From Crocodylus rhombifer (taxonomy: Eukaryota; Chordata; Crocodylia; Crocodylidae), in assembly GCA_038503035.1 (NCBI GenBank), contig JAVSML010024012.1, positions 149,595 through 213,594 on the forward strand: a stretch of 64,000 nt of DNA, written 5' to 3'. Each line of letters starts with the position of its first letter. Position 1 is the first letter of the stretch. The translations under genes and the position numbers were made by a program. A model generated the notes under the pieces. The model ran no database searches. It worked only from the letters and a program-made list of their open reading frames with translations, and had not been told where the DNA came from. Of the stretch, positions 48,367 through 60,776 are shown one piece after another.

Positions 48367-49365
48367 AGGCATGAGACAGAAGTTGCACATAAACCAGTTT
48401 AACAGATCAGAAACTAATTTAAACCTGTAAAAGTATAGAAGTTTGGTGCTCAAAAAACAGTTTCAAAATGGCTGAAATGGGTTTGAGATAAACCTGGTTG
48501 AATATAGCATCAGACTTACCTGATTTGTGTCAAGTCAGTTTATGAAACTTCTGTCCCACACCCTTTCCTAGTTCAAGTTAAATCACAGTCCCCCAGCATT
48601 TTTCAGCCCTGGGCTGCGCTGACTACTCCAGAGAGCAAGGCTGGCCCCACCATGCTGCTCCCTAGCTGGAGCAGTGAGAACTGGCTTACTAGCCTCACTC
48701 CCCCCGCAGCAAACTCCCACTGGCAGAGATAACCCAAGCAGGGTACGGCCCCCAGATGCGAGGAAGTCAGCAATCGATTCGGCAGCAAGGGGGTGCCAAA
48801 AAACCAGATGTGAAGCTGGCAGCAGTGCAGAGTTGCCACGGCTGCGCTGCCAGCTCTGTGCCGCCCACCCCCAAAGCGCAGGGCCTGGGGTGGTTGCCCC
48901 AAATCCCCCCCACCAGGGACAGCCCTGCCTGCTGGGTTCTGCAGCCAGACAGGGAGGTTAACCTCCCCTGAGTACAGAGCTGCTCTGCCCTCCTAGCTTA
49001 CTTGGTGCTGGCTGGGATTTGTAGCCCACAGTTGCAGAGGTACCTGCAAACAGGAGGAGGGAGTTATGAGCAAGCCTGCAGAGTCCTACTGCTGTGAGTC
49101 TGAATGGCAAATCCCAGAGACCTCAGGGGCAGAAGGAAGAGGAAGCTAAAACACAGCCTATGCGGGCTATATGCCAGAGAGCCACGTTCTAATACCCCCC
49201 CCCCACCAGCTTCTGGCCTGAGCCACTGCAGGCATGTGGCTGCATTTCTTGCATCAGAAGTAAATGTCTGTCCAGTTGTTTCTCAGTTTAATCTCTGCAG
49301 TTTAAGCTAATCTGAAAAGACTGAATCAATTTAGCCTCAGGCTTTTTGACTGTCTGTACTTAGCC
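48367..49365 (+). mobile_element. TIR element, long subfamily (copy 3)
   Basis: It is bounded by AGGCATGAGACAGAAGTTGC and TTGACTGTCTGTACTTAGCC. The left third repeats AAACCAGTTT and TTGAGATAAACCTGGTTGAA as in copy 2. The interior shares CTCCCTAGCTGGAGCAGTGA with the copy at 58532 and CTTCTGGCCTGAGCCACTGC with the other long copies. About 1 kb is the longest version in the window. The internal frames are not genes. Confidence 0.75.
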
Positions 49366-52300
49366 ATAAGAAAGAGTGCCACTAGAAATGGTGACCTTAC
49401 TTAGTGGCCAAAAAGAAAATGGAGGAAAAACTAACTCCAGTTACTCTGAAACCATAGTTTTACCCAATACTTCACCCACTTCGCATAATATACTTTACAG
49501 TATATTTCCTGCTCCAAAAGTTTACAGCATAAAAAGCTGTCATGACAAACCTCCAACAAATAAAACAACTGACAACTAAAACCTGTATTAATTATAGCAA
49601 GGTAGTTTACCACATGCCTAACTTGAAGCACCAGTAGTCTCCTTGCAGGTAATGTGGTTACTTGTATGCTTCAGGTTCATCTTGAGTTTAAGTATCTCGC
49701 TGGCCTAACTCACTAAAAATGCAGGACCATAGAAGAAAATACCTGAAGAATGTACATATTTAATGCAAAAAATTCACTGGTGGTCTTTCACACAGGATTC
49801 TCTCTCAGGAGTAAATGTAGCCCCCTTTCCTTAAGGATGACCTAATTTCTAACTATCTTGCTATCATTACAAACCTGTGAAAGAATAAAGTCCAATTAGG
49901 AGCCTTTCCCAGAAGGCTTTCCTGGTAACTGGTGCTTTAAATATGGGAAGGAAAAAACCCAAACACCTGCAGCCCCAAGGGGATATTTTGTCTTTAGCTC
50001 AGGTTGCAAGCCCTTCCCCTGAAGCAATAGCAAGCATTTATCCCTTTTAATATTGCTTACTTGTAATGTTTTCTTTTTTTGAATCCTAAGGAAGCAGCCT
50101 AGATCCTAGAGACCACTTGAATAACAGTTTTGCAGAATTGCTTCTTACAAGCTCATCTTTGCTGTCCACATCACTTCATTAAGTACTGGAAGTCTACGCA
50201 GAAATGTCCCTTCTTATCATAATTCCTCTTCCAATTAAAGCTATTATCCCTGCCCCCAACAGCAACAACTCCTCCAGTAGTGATAAGGGACCAAAACAAG
50301 ATTGTACATCTATTTTTGTTTTTCAGCTACCCCATGAAAATACAATATTGGCATTCATTCCTCTTGATGCTAATGCTAACAGTCCTTGTGCAAGTTCATG
50401 AGCTCTTTCTTTTATTATTAGCTTTATATTATTCTATTTGCACAAATGTATATTGCCTGGAAAAAGGCTAACTAGCTCCAATCTACCCTGTCCAAATTAC
50501 TTCTGTAAAACAATTGAGTGTTAAATATTATTTAGAGGGAGGCTGTCAAGCAACATGAGGCTTAGCCTGTTTTCATTAAAACACAGTTTTTTTCACAAAA
50601 CTCTAAAAATCAAATAATAATAAAACACAATGGAAGTATTTCTGTTATTCCAATGGAAACAAGATTTTCTCCCAAAACAAACAGCACCAACAGGGTTCAC
50701 AATCCAAACTTTGGATAATTTTTCAATGGGTAGAGACTAAAAATGAAACTGAATAAAGCCTGACCTAAACAAAACTGAAATCAGGCAGATTACTGTTGTT
50801 GTTCAAAATGAATAAGTGCAAAAATATAAGCTAGGTTTAAAAATTCTCTTTCGTCAGTTTTGTCAGTAACATAGTTAAGGAAATGTGTTTTTTAAACTGT
50901 ATAATATTTAACTCTTTCAATTCCTCCTCAAATACATCAGAAAAAGCTGTTGGTGTCAATTTTACTGCCTAGCTATAGAAACAGATGGCCTCTCTCATGC
51001 CCTGGGCATACCCACTAGTAGACACCTGAGGCCTGGGAGCTGCAGAGTCTAGAGTTTGCTACTCCAGACAGTCTCAGGGCTAGAGTCACTTCACAATCAC
51101 CACTTTCCCAGGCCTTAGGGCAGACGCACAAGGATTCCTTCTGAACTCTACCTTGGCCTTCATGACAGTTGTTGAAACTTAAGCTCTTCCAAGTGAAATG
51201 TTTTGGACCCAACACACTAGAATTTTTTATGGAACTATGCTCTCTCAAAATTTCCAAGGAGCTCTTGCTATATTTACTGTAGGCACTTAAATCAAGGCAT
51301 CCCACTGAAACTTGAACAGACAAAGGTCTTTGATTCAGCAGTATAAAAACCTCTATTCTGTCCTAACGTACCATGACGTTCTGAGTTGCCATCATGGCCC
51401 GATAATAGCCATGTGGCCCAGGTAGACCCTTATCTGTCTCCACACTATACACCTTTCCACTGAGTATCAAAGTAGTTTATTAATGTAAATTAATTATTTC
51501 CTGTGACATTGGAGAGACAGCCAAAGTATCTGTTTCTTGCAAAGTTTGTAAATGCAACTCAAGGTCCTAATAACCTGACTCAAAGCCCACTAGCAGCTTC
51601 TCTGGTAGTTTTGTTAATGGGCTGCAAGAGATATTAGATGGAGATACCATAATCAGTGAAGCTTCTGTAAGGATAGGGGCCTCTTTTCTCTGTAGTTACA
51701 GGATGCAGATCTCTGCTTCATGGTGTGTGGACAGCAGGTAGCCTTAGAAGCAAGAAGCTTTTGCAAGATGTAATGGAAATGACAAGTCTGCAACAGAGCA
51801 CGTTCAACAGAGAGGTCTCTGAGGTCAACCCTGCTCATATCTCCCTTTGGTGCACCATTCTCTCCTGCAAGACTCGTGCTATCTACCATAGCCTAGGGTG
51901 TTTAAAAATTGAGTTAATTCCTTTTGGACTCAGTATCCTGAATAATGTGCTTTTGAGCTTTAATCAGGTCCAGCCACATGGATGGGCCTGTTTACAGCGT
52001 ATGGCAATTCAAACACTTGGATTGCATACAGTTTGTCCTGATTTTAAAATAATGAGATTTTGTATTTTTTAGAAAAATGTTGCAAATGTTCCACCTGCCC
52101 CAACCAGAATATCCCTTCCCAGGTTGTATTCTGCATTTATGAATATTTTAATTACTTCTTTCTTACACTGCCAACAAGGACCATATGCCTTTTTATTTTT
52201 AAACGACAGCCTTAATTTTCACCTGTATGTGCCTGAAGCCCACACTGAAGAGAAGGGGGAAGATTAGGGATCACATGTCTAGTGATGCAGAATAACAAAA

Positions 52301-52805
52301 ATTAAAAATTTGTGAGTGTATTTTACTAACCCTCAACTGTAATCTCTTGAAAGCGTCAACAGCACAGACCCTTCCTAGAACAAATGCATTGGCTGGACCC
52401 TGCAAGTTCATGGAGCGCCAAAAACTGAAACACTAAAACTGTAAGATGTGAATTTTCAGCACTTCAAAGAGTGATCATGAAGTATGACAGCACTTGAATG
52501 AATGCAAGGGGAGCTGAGTTATTTCATGAGATGCAGAAATAGCTTCTGATGGGGGGAGACAGATAACTTACAACAACTATTAAAAGAAATGAGATTGGGG
52601 CCACATTACCTAGGGATGTGAAACCCTTCACCCTGAAGTCTTGACTGCCAGGCAAATGCACCATGTCAATAGCTCCTAGAGATATTATTCTGCTAAGAAG
52701 CCTAGGGTGCTGATAACATGCAATAGAGCCATATCTGCATCTGCATCTTTTGTCTAAAAGGCTGGAGATATCTGAGGCCTCCCCTACTTGCTTTTCCAAC
52801 TATTT
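49366..52805. other. Intergenic, no gene recognised
   Basis: 3.4 kb of mostly AT-rich sequence. Short frames (51015-51323 minus, 51725-52072 plus) have no recognised domain. No clear transposon was identified, so part of this may be unique sequence. Confidence 0.4.
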
Positions 52806-53236
52806 CAGTGGTTCTCAACCTTCTCAGGGTCCCAGCACCACATCTCCACTTTTTTTTAATGTAGCAGTACCCCAGCCTGAGAACCACCATTGGAGCCACC
52901 TCAGCTTACTTCAGTTTCTCACCCAGGATCTGGTGCCCCCAGGGGGAAGTTCCCTGCTTGCCTGCTACACAGAAGGGTTGTGCCACATGCCCATGCTCTT
53001 CCAGCATTACAATAGAAACTACCTCATGCTGCATAACCCTTCCTGGTCTAGCACCCTCTACCCTCCTCCTGGGGACAGAAGCAGACAGGACTATTCCACC
53101 TATGCCTGTTTCCAGAAGGAGTGTGGGAGGCAACAGAGTAGGAAGTGCTGCCTGCTTTAGGCTGATTAGGGAGGAGAGAAGGCAGGGCAATTTTACCTGG
53201 TCACCACCAGCACAGTACCCCAGTTGAGAATCAGTG
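52806..53236. mobile_element. hAT-type non-autonomous DNA transposon
   Basis: The left end CAGTGGTTCTCAACCTT and right end AGTTGAGAATCAGTG are hAT terminal inverted repeats. The flanking octamers AACTATTT and AACTACTG match at six of eight positions, a decayed target-site duplication. The interior encodes nothing recognisable; the overlapping frames of 90-136 codons are chance. Confidence 0.8.
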
Positions 53237-55284
53237 AACTACTGAATACCTAGAAGAAACCTTAAAGGGAATTAAGGTGGGGAAGCCCTGCTTCTCAAAT
53301 GCCCTAGAAAGTATTAAGAACACTGTACATCCATTACAATTCTGTACACATTAGTTCATAAGGTACCATGCTGCCCTACCTTCTGCCTGATGTCAGCCTA
53401 TCACAGCTAGCTTTCTCTCTCAACACACATCATAGTCAATGGACATCACATAGGCCTTGAAAACACAACACATTTACATCAATATAATTGGTCTTTTCAC
53501 CTGCATAAAAAAGAAAGACCACATAAATACCTGCACTGGTATAAGTTACTCCAAGTTACCCTGAGAAAAATCTAGAGTAAAAGTATGCCAATACAGGTTA
53601 TACTACTACAGGGGGCCACATCTAGCCATAATAGCCATTTACTATAGACAAATTATTATATGCTCCTGTGTCACCAAATGGAAAAGTATTTCAAGTAGGC
53701 GGTCAAGAACAGTTTCTCTGTCCACTTGGACCCCAAGTGAAGTTGCATTGACATAAATGTGTTTTGGGTCCAAGACTGCAGATGAGTTACTTTAGCCATT
53801 GCTAATCATAGATTTATATTAAGCTAAAGGATCACTCAGAACTCCTGGATATTATTCTGGAGAAGGAGTAAGTCAAAAAAAAAAAAAAAAAAAAACATTA
53901 GAAACTCAGCACAAAACAGTGTTTTACAAGATGCAGTCACCTGCCTGTATGAAGACCACTTTATAGCTTCTGAACCAAGTGAGGCAAGAAGTAGGGTGGT
54001 AAACATGTTCCAGTTGTGACTCCACATGCTGATGAAAAGAGGCATTATTATGCTGACTCTCTCCAGAACCCCTGCTCAAAGCACAGTCCATGAAATGTAG
54101 TACATTTCTCCTGTTGCTAAGCAGTACAGGATAGCAGTCCTGTTCTAGTCCCTTTCCTAATCTGGCCTTTAGGCTGTACAATACTACTAGCAGAATCCAT
54201 TTTAGCCTTTTCTAGGGCACCTCTCCCTCAAATTCAAGATCTTCTCCTGGCGAGGGACTCTTGTTTCCCAGACTGAGAAGCTGCTGTTTGCTGTCTGCTG
54301 CCAAGGGAGCAAATGTAGCAGATGCAATTGATAACCTTAGCTACCTTAATCCCCTTTGATCCCATACAAATGGCCACCTGGCCTGTCAGCTTCTTCCTCT
54401 CCTTTGTAGCTCCATGGTAGAGCAGGCCCTTCCCCCTAAGCAGACTCCCTGCTCTTCCCTCCCACTCTCACCAGCCAAATCTTTAGAAGGAAAGGCAAAA
54501 GGCTAGAATGACACATATCAGTGTCCCAGTGCAACTGCCTAAATACTGTTCCTCTGTTTCATCAGCAAGTGCAAGACATTGTTTCCAGCCATCTGGAGGC
54601 AGAGGCCAGAGAAATACAGACTTTATGAAATTAAGATATGAAAGAGAATGTGGAAAAAGAAATCAGTGAGAAGAGATCTGTACTTCTCTAAAGTGTATTT
54701 GGGAATGGATATGTTGAGACAAATATTCTAACGAAGTATTAAGTTACTTTGCAAAAATCAAAAGATCCTGAGAGTGACACCAGCAGAGATGGAGCTGTGA
54801 ACTGAAATTCCACCAGGTGGAATTCATCTCCTCTCTCCTGTAGGAGGGCCTCCGGAACCAACAGGTCAAATTACCCTCTGATTTGCACTCAGGCAAATTT
54901 TCAGCAGTTATAACCCTATCCTGCACATAACTGCTTGCTTAAATTTGCATGTGTAATTACCATGGTTGCATACACAGTTACTGCCATTATGTCTATGTCT
55001 GGTTGTAATCTACACACTCACTAATATGAACAAGTATTGTAATTGTATATGCAGCTGTGGTATTTGCATGTGCAATTATGGACATGTGATACCAGAAACA
55101 TTTATGCCTACTGGCCTGGGGATTCGTTTTTCAATATTTATTCATGTAAACAGGAAGTATTATCCATCTACTTCTGATATCAGACTCATGCATTGGACAG
55201 AGTATAAACTTCCATCTTGCATGAACTAATATGTTAAATAACATAATTAATGAAACTTAGTCTGAGCTTTGCTATTTCTAGGAC
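53237..55284. other. Intergenic, nothing recognised; poly-A tract
   Basis: A 21-base A run lies at 53875-53895, possibly the tail of an old retrocopy, but no source sequence was recognised on its 5' side. The remainder shows no gene. Confidence 0.45.
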
Positions 55285-56650
55285 TTCTCCTGACAGGAAA
55301 CTATAGGCCAGTCAGTCTTACCTTGGTCCTGGGTAAGCTTTTTGAGAGAATTATCCTGGCTCATGTCCGCAAGAGGCCAGCATGGGGAGATTATGCTTAG
55401 GGGCAACCAACACAGGTTCATTAAAGGCAGGTCCTGTCAGACCAACCTGGTGGCCTTCCGGTCACAAAATCCTTAGACACAGGGGTAGCAATGGACATAG
55501 TCTTTCTGGACTTTAGGAAGGCCTTCAACACTATCTCTCACCCCATTCTCATTAAAAAGCTAGTGGACTGTGGCATTGACACCTACACAGTCAAATGGGT
55601 CACTAGTTGGGCAGAGGGCCATACCCAGAGTGTGGTGGTGGATGGGTCATTTTCAGCCTGGAGGGATGTGGGCAGTGGGGTCCGCCAGGGCTCAGTCCTC
55701 AGGCCCGCACTGTTCGACATCTTCATCAGTGACTTTGATGGGGGTGTAAAAAGCACCCTGTTCAAATTCCCAGATGGCACTAAGATGTGGGGGGATGTGG
55801 GCATGCTAGAAGGGAAGAATAGGCTGCAATCGGACCTAGACAGGTTACAGGGGTGGGCGGATGAGAATAGGATGGGTTTCAACACTGACAAGTGCAAGGT
55901 GATGCACCTGGGGAGGAAGAACCAGCACCATACCTACAGGCTGGGGAACCCCTTTCTTATCAGTGCAGAGGCAGAAAAGGATCTTGGAGTCATCACTGAT
56001 GCCAAGATGAACATGGGCCGGCAGTGTGGGGACACGGTCAGAAAGGCCAACTGTACCTTGTCATGCATCCACAGATGCATCTCGGGCAGGTCCAAGGAGG
56101 TGATCCTCCCCCTTTACGTGACACTGGTCAGGCCGCAGCTGGAGTACTGCATCCAGTTCTGGGTGCCGCACTTCAGGAGGGATGTGGACAGCATGGAGAG
56201 GGTCCAGAGGAAGGCCACTCGCATGATCAGGGGGCAGCAGGGCAGGTCCTATGAGGACAGGCTATGGGACCTGAACCTGTTCAGCCTCCACAAGAGAAGG
56301 CTGAAGGGGGATCTAGTGGCCTGTTACAAACTAGTCAGAGGGGACCAGCAGGCATTGGGGAAGTCCCTGTTCCCCCGTGCACTACCAGGAGTGACAAGAA
56401 ATAATGGTCACAAGCTGGCAGAGGGTAGAATCAGATTAGACATCAGGAGGCACGACTTCACTGTCAAGGCGGCTAGGATCTGGAACCAACTTCCGAGAAA
56501 AGTGGTGCAGGCTCCTACCCTGGGGGTCTTTAAGAGGAGGCTGGATGAACACCTTGTTTGACCCCAGTACTCTTTCCTGGCATGGCAGGGGGTCGGACTA
56601 GATGATCTACTGAGGTCCCTTCTGACCCTACCAACTATGAAACTATGAAG
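55285..56650 (+). mobile_element. CR1 LINE with long reverse-transcriptase frame
   Basis: This is the best-preserved CR1 in the window. RT fingers (NYRPVSLTLVLGKLFERIIL) start at 55288. After a frameshift near 55470, an uninterrupted 356-codon frame (55491-56558) carries DIVFLDFRKAFNTI (motif A), GVRQGSVLRPALFDIFISDF (motif B region) and, in place of the catalytic F/YADD, KFPDGTK at 55764-55781, so the second catalytic Asp is lost. The C-terminal VRPQLEYCIQFWVP, RKATRMIRG and VVQAPTLGVFKRRLDEH follow. The 3' end has GGACTAGATGATCTACTGAGG and ends in ACTATGAA repeats. The endonuclease is missing. It cannot move on its own but is relatively young. It is not a host gene. Confidence 0.95.
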
Positions 56651-58531
56651 ATCGTTTTGTTCCTAACCTTAGTTCTGTATGCCCAGGGGTGGATCTAGGG
56701 GGATGCAGGGGTACAGTGTGGGAACTTAGCTCCCGATGTCCCGAAGAACACGGGACAGGGTGATCCCGGGGAACCATCCTAGGGCACCAGGGAAGGACTG
56801 GATGGGCCAGTAAGGGACGATCATGTTCCTTACCTCCCAGTAGGAACACAAGCGGTGGTGGAGGAGTGACAAAAGAGTCAGGTGCAGGCAGCAACCACAC
56901 TTTAGAAGTGTGTGTTCACTGCATGTACGAGAGCACACTGCAGCTTCTGGTATAACCAGAAGCCCAGCATCAGCCAGAGAGGAGAGCTGGTACAGCAGAG
57001 GCAGCTGACAGCAGGCATGGGTCAGCAGGAAGAGCACAAACCCAGTGTCCTGTGAGAGCCTCCTACACCATAGGGGAAGCCTGAGCGCTCAGAGGAGTGC
57101 CTGGTAGCAAGTGCTCAGCAGTTTGAACGACTGACGGGGATCCACTGTGGCCAGAATCAACAAAGAGGGCTACAAATCTGAAGCTGTGGGAAGATCCTGC
57201 AGCATCTGAAAGGACTTTGCATGTGAGTTAAGAAACTTGGGGTTCCAAGTGCTTTATTTTCTTTGTTGCTGTTTTTTTTACCAATTTTGAGGGATTGCCA
57301 AACGTCTGGGAGAGTCCTGTTTGGGCCAAACTGAATTATTATTTCAATGGTATTTAAAGGGCTAATGGGTGCCGTAGCACTGTCCGAGACTTGTTAGAGA
57401 AACAGGTATGAGTCAGTAACTGGGCTTGCACAGGGACAGCAGGCAGCCAAGCCCTGAGGAGCCAGCCCCCAAGGGGACTGGTCTTTCTCATTTTATTTCT
57501 ATTTCGTTTACTTCTTGGAACACCTGGTTGGTGAGTGGATGGTAAAAGGGGGAGGCAGGATTCCTGTGAAGACGATCCATAATCACATGCGTGTAACTAC
57601 TGGAACATCAGGCACCTTCTGCATATTTAATAACATCAAGACATCATGGGTGAGAACAGAAGGACGGCACACAGACGTGGATCCATGTTGAGGCCAAGCT
57701 GTCATCAAAAAAGGCCAACTATGTAAAGAGCTCTGGCTTCCATGCCTGGAGGTATCAGACACATTTGAGGTGTTGGATACAACAGTCAAGCCCCTCTTTG
57801 GTTTTTGATCCACCCAGAGTTTAAAACCAACTACCTGGCATTACAGCAGTATTTCTATTCAGGCAGCAGAGAGAGAGTCAATTGATTTCATGGCTTATTA
57901 TAATATACCTGATCCCTTCTAATTTCTTCCTTCCACAGGTGTTAACAAGCCTCTCTCCTCTTAAAGTTTTTAATGGTTCCACTAATAAACCTATTCTTTG
58001 TTCTGTAGTTCTGCTGCTTCTGGTAAAGTAGTTCTTATTTTACTGCTCTGCTGACTGTTACTGCTTTTAACTCTAACTAGAAACATTAACTTCAGGTGTG
58101 GAAATGTTAATTCAGGTGAATATTAGCTCAGGTACAAAAATAACTTCCAGTGAAGTATTGGATGCACTGTCAAGATGCTCAAGAAGGGTAGATTTTGTTT
58201 TATACATTTGAAAGATATATATATTTAATTCTAATGACTACAGTGAGATCTTTCGATTATTTTTGCCCAGTTTGTTGTGTTGTATACATAACATATGATA
58301 TAATAAATTAATGCACATTACAATAAAGTTATTTTTGTTTGTGGTTCAATATTTAAATTTAATAATACAGCCCTAGGCATTTAGCTTCTTAGTAAAGCTT
58401 CTAGTTTCTTTTTAATGGGACAAAAAAATGTGTTCCACTGTATGTGATGAAACACCACACTCTCTGCACCCCCCTTTTTTTCCAAAACCCCAGATCTGCC
58501 CATGTCTTATGAAGATTATGTCTGGTCACAT
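56651..58531. other. Intergenic, no gene recognised
   Basis: 56690-57560 has the moderate GC and mixed composition of an unclassified repeat or LTR-like sequence (a TGTGGGAAC start is present), but no paired end could be found. 57830-58500 is AT-rich with nothing recognised. Confidence 0.4.
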
Positions 58532-59333
58532 GGCCTAGGGACAGAAGTTCCACATAAACCAGTTTAAGTGATCAGAAACTGGTTTAAACCTGTAACAGAA
58601 CAGAAGCTCAGAGCACACAAACCAGTTTCAAAATGGCTGTCACTGGTTTAAGATAAAACTGGTTGAATGTAGTATCAGGCTTAACTGATTTGTGTCAAAC
58701 CTGTTTATGAAACTTCTGTCCCAACCCCCTATCTGGTTCAAGTTAAGTCACAGTCCCCTAGCATCGCAGCATGCTTTGCAGCTCTAGGCCGCACTGCACT
58801 GTGCTGTCTGCTTCAGAGAGCAGGAATGGTCCCGCCCCTCTCTGCTCCCTAGCTGGAGCAGTGAAGACTAGCTGACAAGGGGGTGGAGGAGAAAATTCTA
58901 GCTGAGGATGCAGCCCAGTCTATGCGGGGGGATGACTGCCCCCCCCCAGGCAAACCTCAGCTGGGGGTCTGGGGCCAGGATGGAGAGGTTAAACACCCCT
59001 TCCCCTGCTCAGACTTACTACAAATCCCAGAGGCATCTGGAAACAGGAAGGGCAAGTTATGAGCGACCCTGCAGGATCCTGCTGCTGTAATTCTGGACTG
59101 TAAATCCCAGAGACCTTGGGGGCAGCAGGGAGAGGAAGTGAACACACAGCCAAAGAGCTGTATTTTAGCACCCCAAGCTTCTGGCCTGAGCTACTGTGGG
59201 CATATGACTGCATTTCCTGAATCAAAGTTAAATGTCTGTTCACATCTGTTTCAATTTACTCTATACACCTTAAGCTAACCTGCAAACACTGAATTGATTC
59301 AGCCTTGGGCTTTTTGACTGTCTCTACCTAGCC
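58532..59333 (+). mobile_element. TIR element, long subfamily (copy 4)
   Basis: It is bounded by GGCCTAGGGACAGAAGTTCC and GACTGTCTCTACCTAGCC. A trinucleotide ATG occurs just outside or at each border, a possible 3-bp target-site duplication. The left third has alternating AAACCAGTTT/AAACTGGTTT and the whole aligns with copy 3, including CTCCCTAGCTGGAGCAGTGA. No transposase frame. The superfamily is undecided; 3-bp duplications would favour PIF/Harbinger. Confidence 0.75.
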
Positions 59334-59799
59334 ATGATGTGCAGTCTGGTGGCCAGGATGAACTGGAAGATGAACTCAGCTGTCCTACAGTGCCTCCTAT
59401 GAACCCTGTCCTTTTACTTCATCCCTACATGTCACTTGTGATAGATTAAAGGTTCAGTTGGCAGAAACCACACTGCAGGGAGCTATTCAGATATAGTACA
59501 GATCCTTTGCACCACTGAGGAAGCACAGATTCTAGCTGTAACTGGCCAATTGAGAATTTCCTTCCTGAAAGTAGTGTAAGTTGGGGGTGAAGGGAGGGAC
59601 CATGAAACTGATAAAGCAGTCCAGATAAAGTAGTGGCAATGTCATAAGTTTGGAGAAGAAAGCTGTACAATTACAAGGGTAGTTTCTGTTCCCATTCAAG
59701 GGGCTTGCAATTTGGAGTTGATCTTAGGTCCCAGGCTTCTCAAATCATAAGCAGTTCTTTTTGTCCCTCTGCATCTGCTTACATGTTTGCAAGCCTTAC
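59334..59799. other. Intergenic, nothing recognised
   Basis: No gene or repeat was identified. Confidence 0.4.
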
Positions 59800-60065
59800 T
59801 CCTCAATCCAGAACTCATTGCAGCAACTCACACCTCTGTTATCCCCAGACCAAATTATAGCAATGCGTTCTATCTGGGCTACGTTTCAAGACTACACAAA
59901 AGGCAGAGCTAGTTGAGAACATGGCTGACTGCTCACTCAGTGCCACTTGCCAACAGAAAAACATTAGACCAGTTCTTCAGCCAGTTCTGAATGCTATAGT
60001 GGCTGCTTGTGTGCTTCTTCAGGCAGGCTTTGGTCCCACTCAACAAACAGATCATCTCTCTGCTG
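59800..60065 (+). mobile_element. L2 LINE remnant (RT C-terminal)
   Basis: GTTATCCCCAGACCAAATTA followed by TAGCAATGCGTTCTATCTGG, a further 50 bases, then GCCACTTGCC and CAGTTCTTCAGCCAGTTCTG follow the L2 order (VISRLDYCNALYLG ... PVLQQLHWLP). Stops are frequent. This is an ancient copy on the + strand. Confidence 0.6.
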
Positions 60066-60106
60066 CTGACCCACCACAGCAGCTGTCAGCTAGATGCTTT
60101 AAGTAG

Positions 60107-60776
60107 GTGATTCTCAACTTTGTACTCAAGGCACCTCACCTCTAACTTTTGTGAACTGAGTGGCACCAATTTCAAAAACTAATTTATATATTTCTAGCAA
60201 ATTGACCATCAAGAATGACGGGCGGGGGGGCAGCAGGGATGAAGCTCCATATCTGGGCCCGTGTTCCCTCTCCCTGCCCCCATCCCCCCCCTCCTCATCT
60301 AGCCCTGCTTCCCCCTCCCCCCACTGCTCCAGGTCCAGCCCTGCTCCACCCCCACCAGCACTTTAGATCTAACCCCATCCCCCCACACTTTGGATTCGAC
60401 GCCACCCACCTACCTGCCCTGTCACTTTGGTTCTGACCCCCGCTCTCCTCCTCCTCCTCCCCCTCACTTTGGGTCTGACCCTCCTCCCTCCCCCCCCCCG
60501 CCTTGGGTCAGACCCTGCTCCCCCCTTCCCCCCTGCCCCTCCGGATCTGCCTGCCTCCCCTCAGGCAGGGAGGCAGGGGGGAAGCCCCACTGCTCGGACA
60601 CCTGGGGCGTGGTTCCCACTGCCAAACTTCGCCAGCAGTAACACAAACTTGGGCCTGCACAGCCCAAGCCGCTCAGCCAATCGCTGCCCGCCCTTGGCGC
60701 ATGTGCAGTTGGCCAGAAGCATGATGGACCGACAGACATACAGACAGACAGACTAAGCCTTTTATTATGTTAGAAT
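60107..60776. mobile_element. Composite repeat: hAT-like left end, pyrimidine-rich core, ACAGAC tail
   Basis: AGGTGATTCTCAACTTTG at 60106 resembles a hAT end (AGTGGTTCTCAACTTT) followed by CTCAAGGCACC. The core (60240-60560) is CT-rich and gives long proline-rich frames that are not genes. The right end has a short ACAGAC array (60729-60752) then CCTTTTATTATGTTAGAATA, which looks like a different repeat's tail. The boundary between the two is unclear. Confidence 0.4.

Noticed and set aside
55491..56561. Longest frame in the window as a possible host gene
   Set aside because: Its motifs are those of CR1 reverse transcriptase, and it ends in a CR1 3' tail with ACTATGAA repeats.
56690..57560. 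Possible retroviral LTR (TGTGGGAAC start, moderate GC)
   Set aside because: No matching second LTR, primer-binding site or polypurine tract, and no gag/pol remnant nearby.
60160..60756. Proline- and serine-rich frames
   Set aside because: They are translation of a CT-rich tract open in several frames, with no domain.
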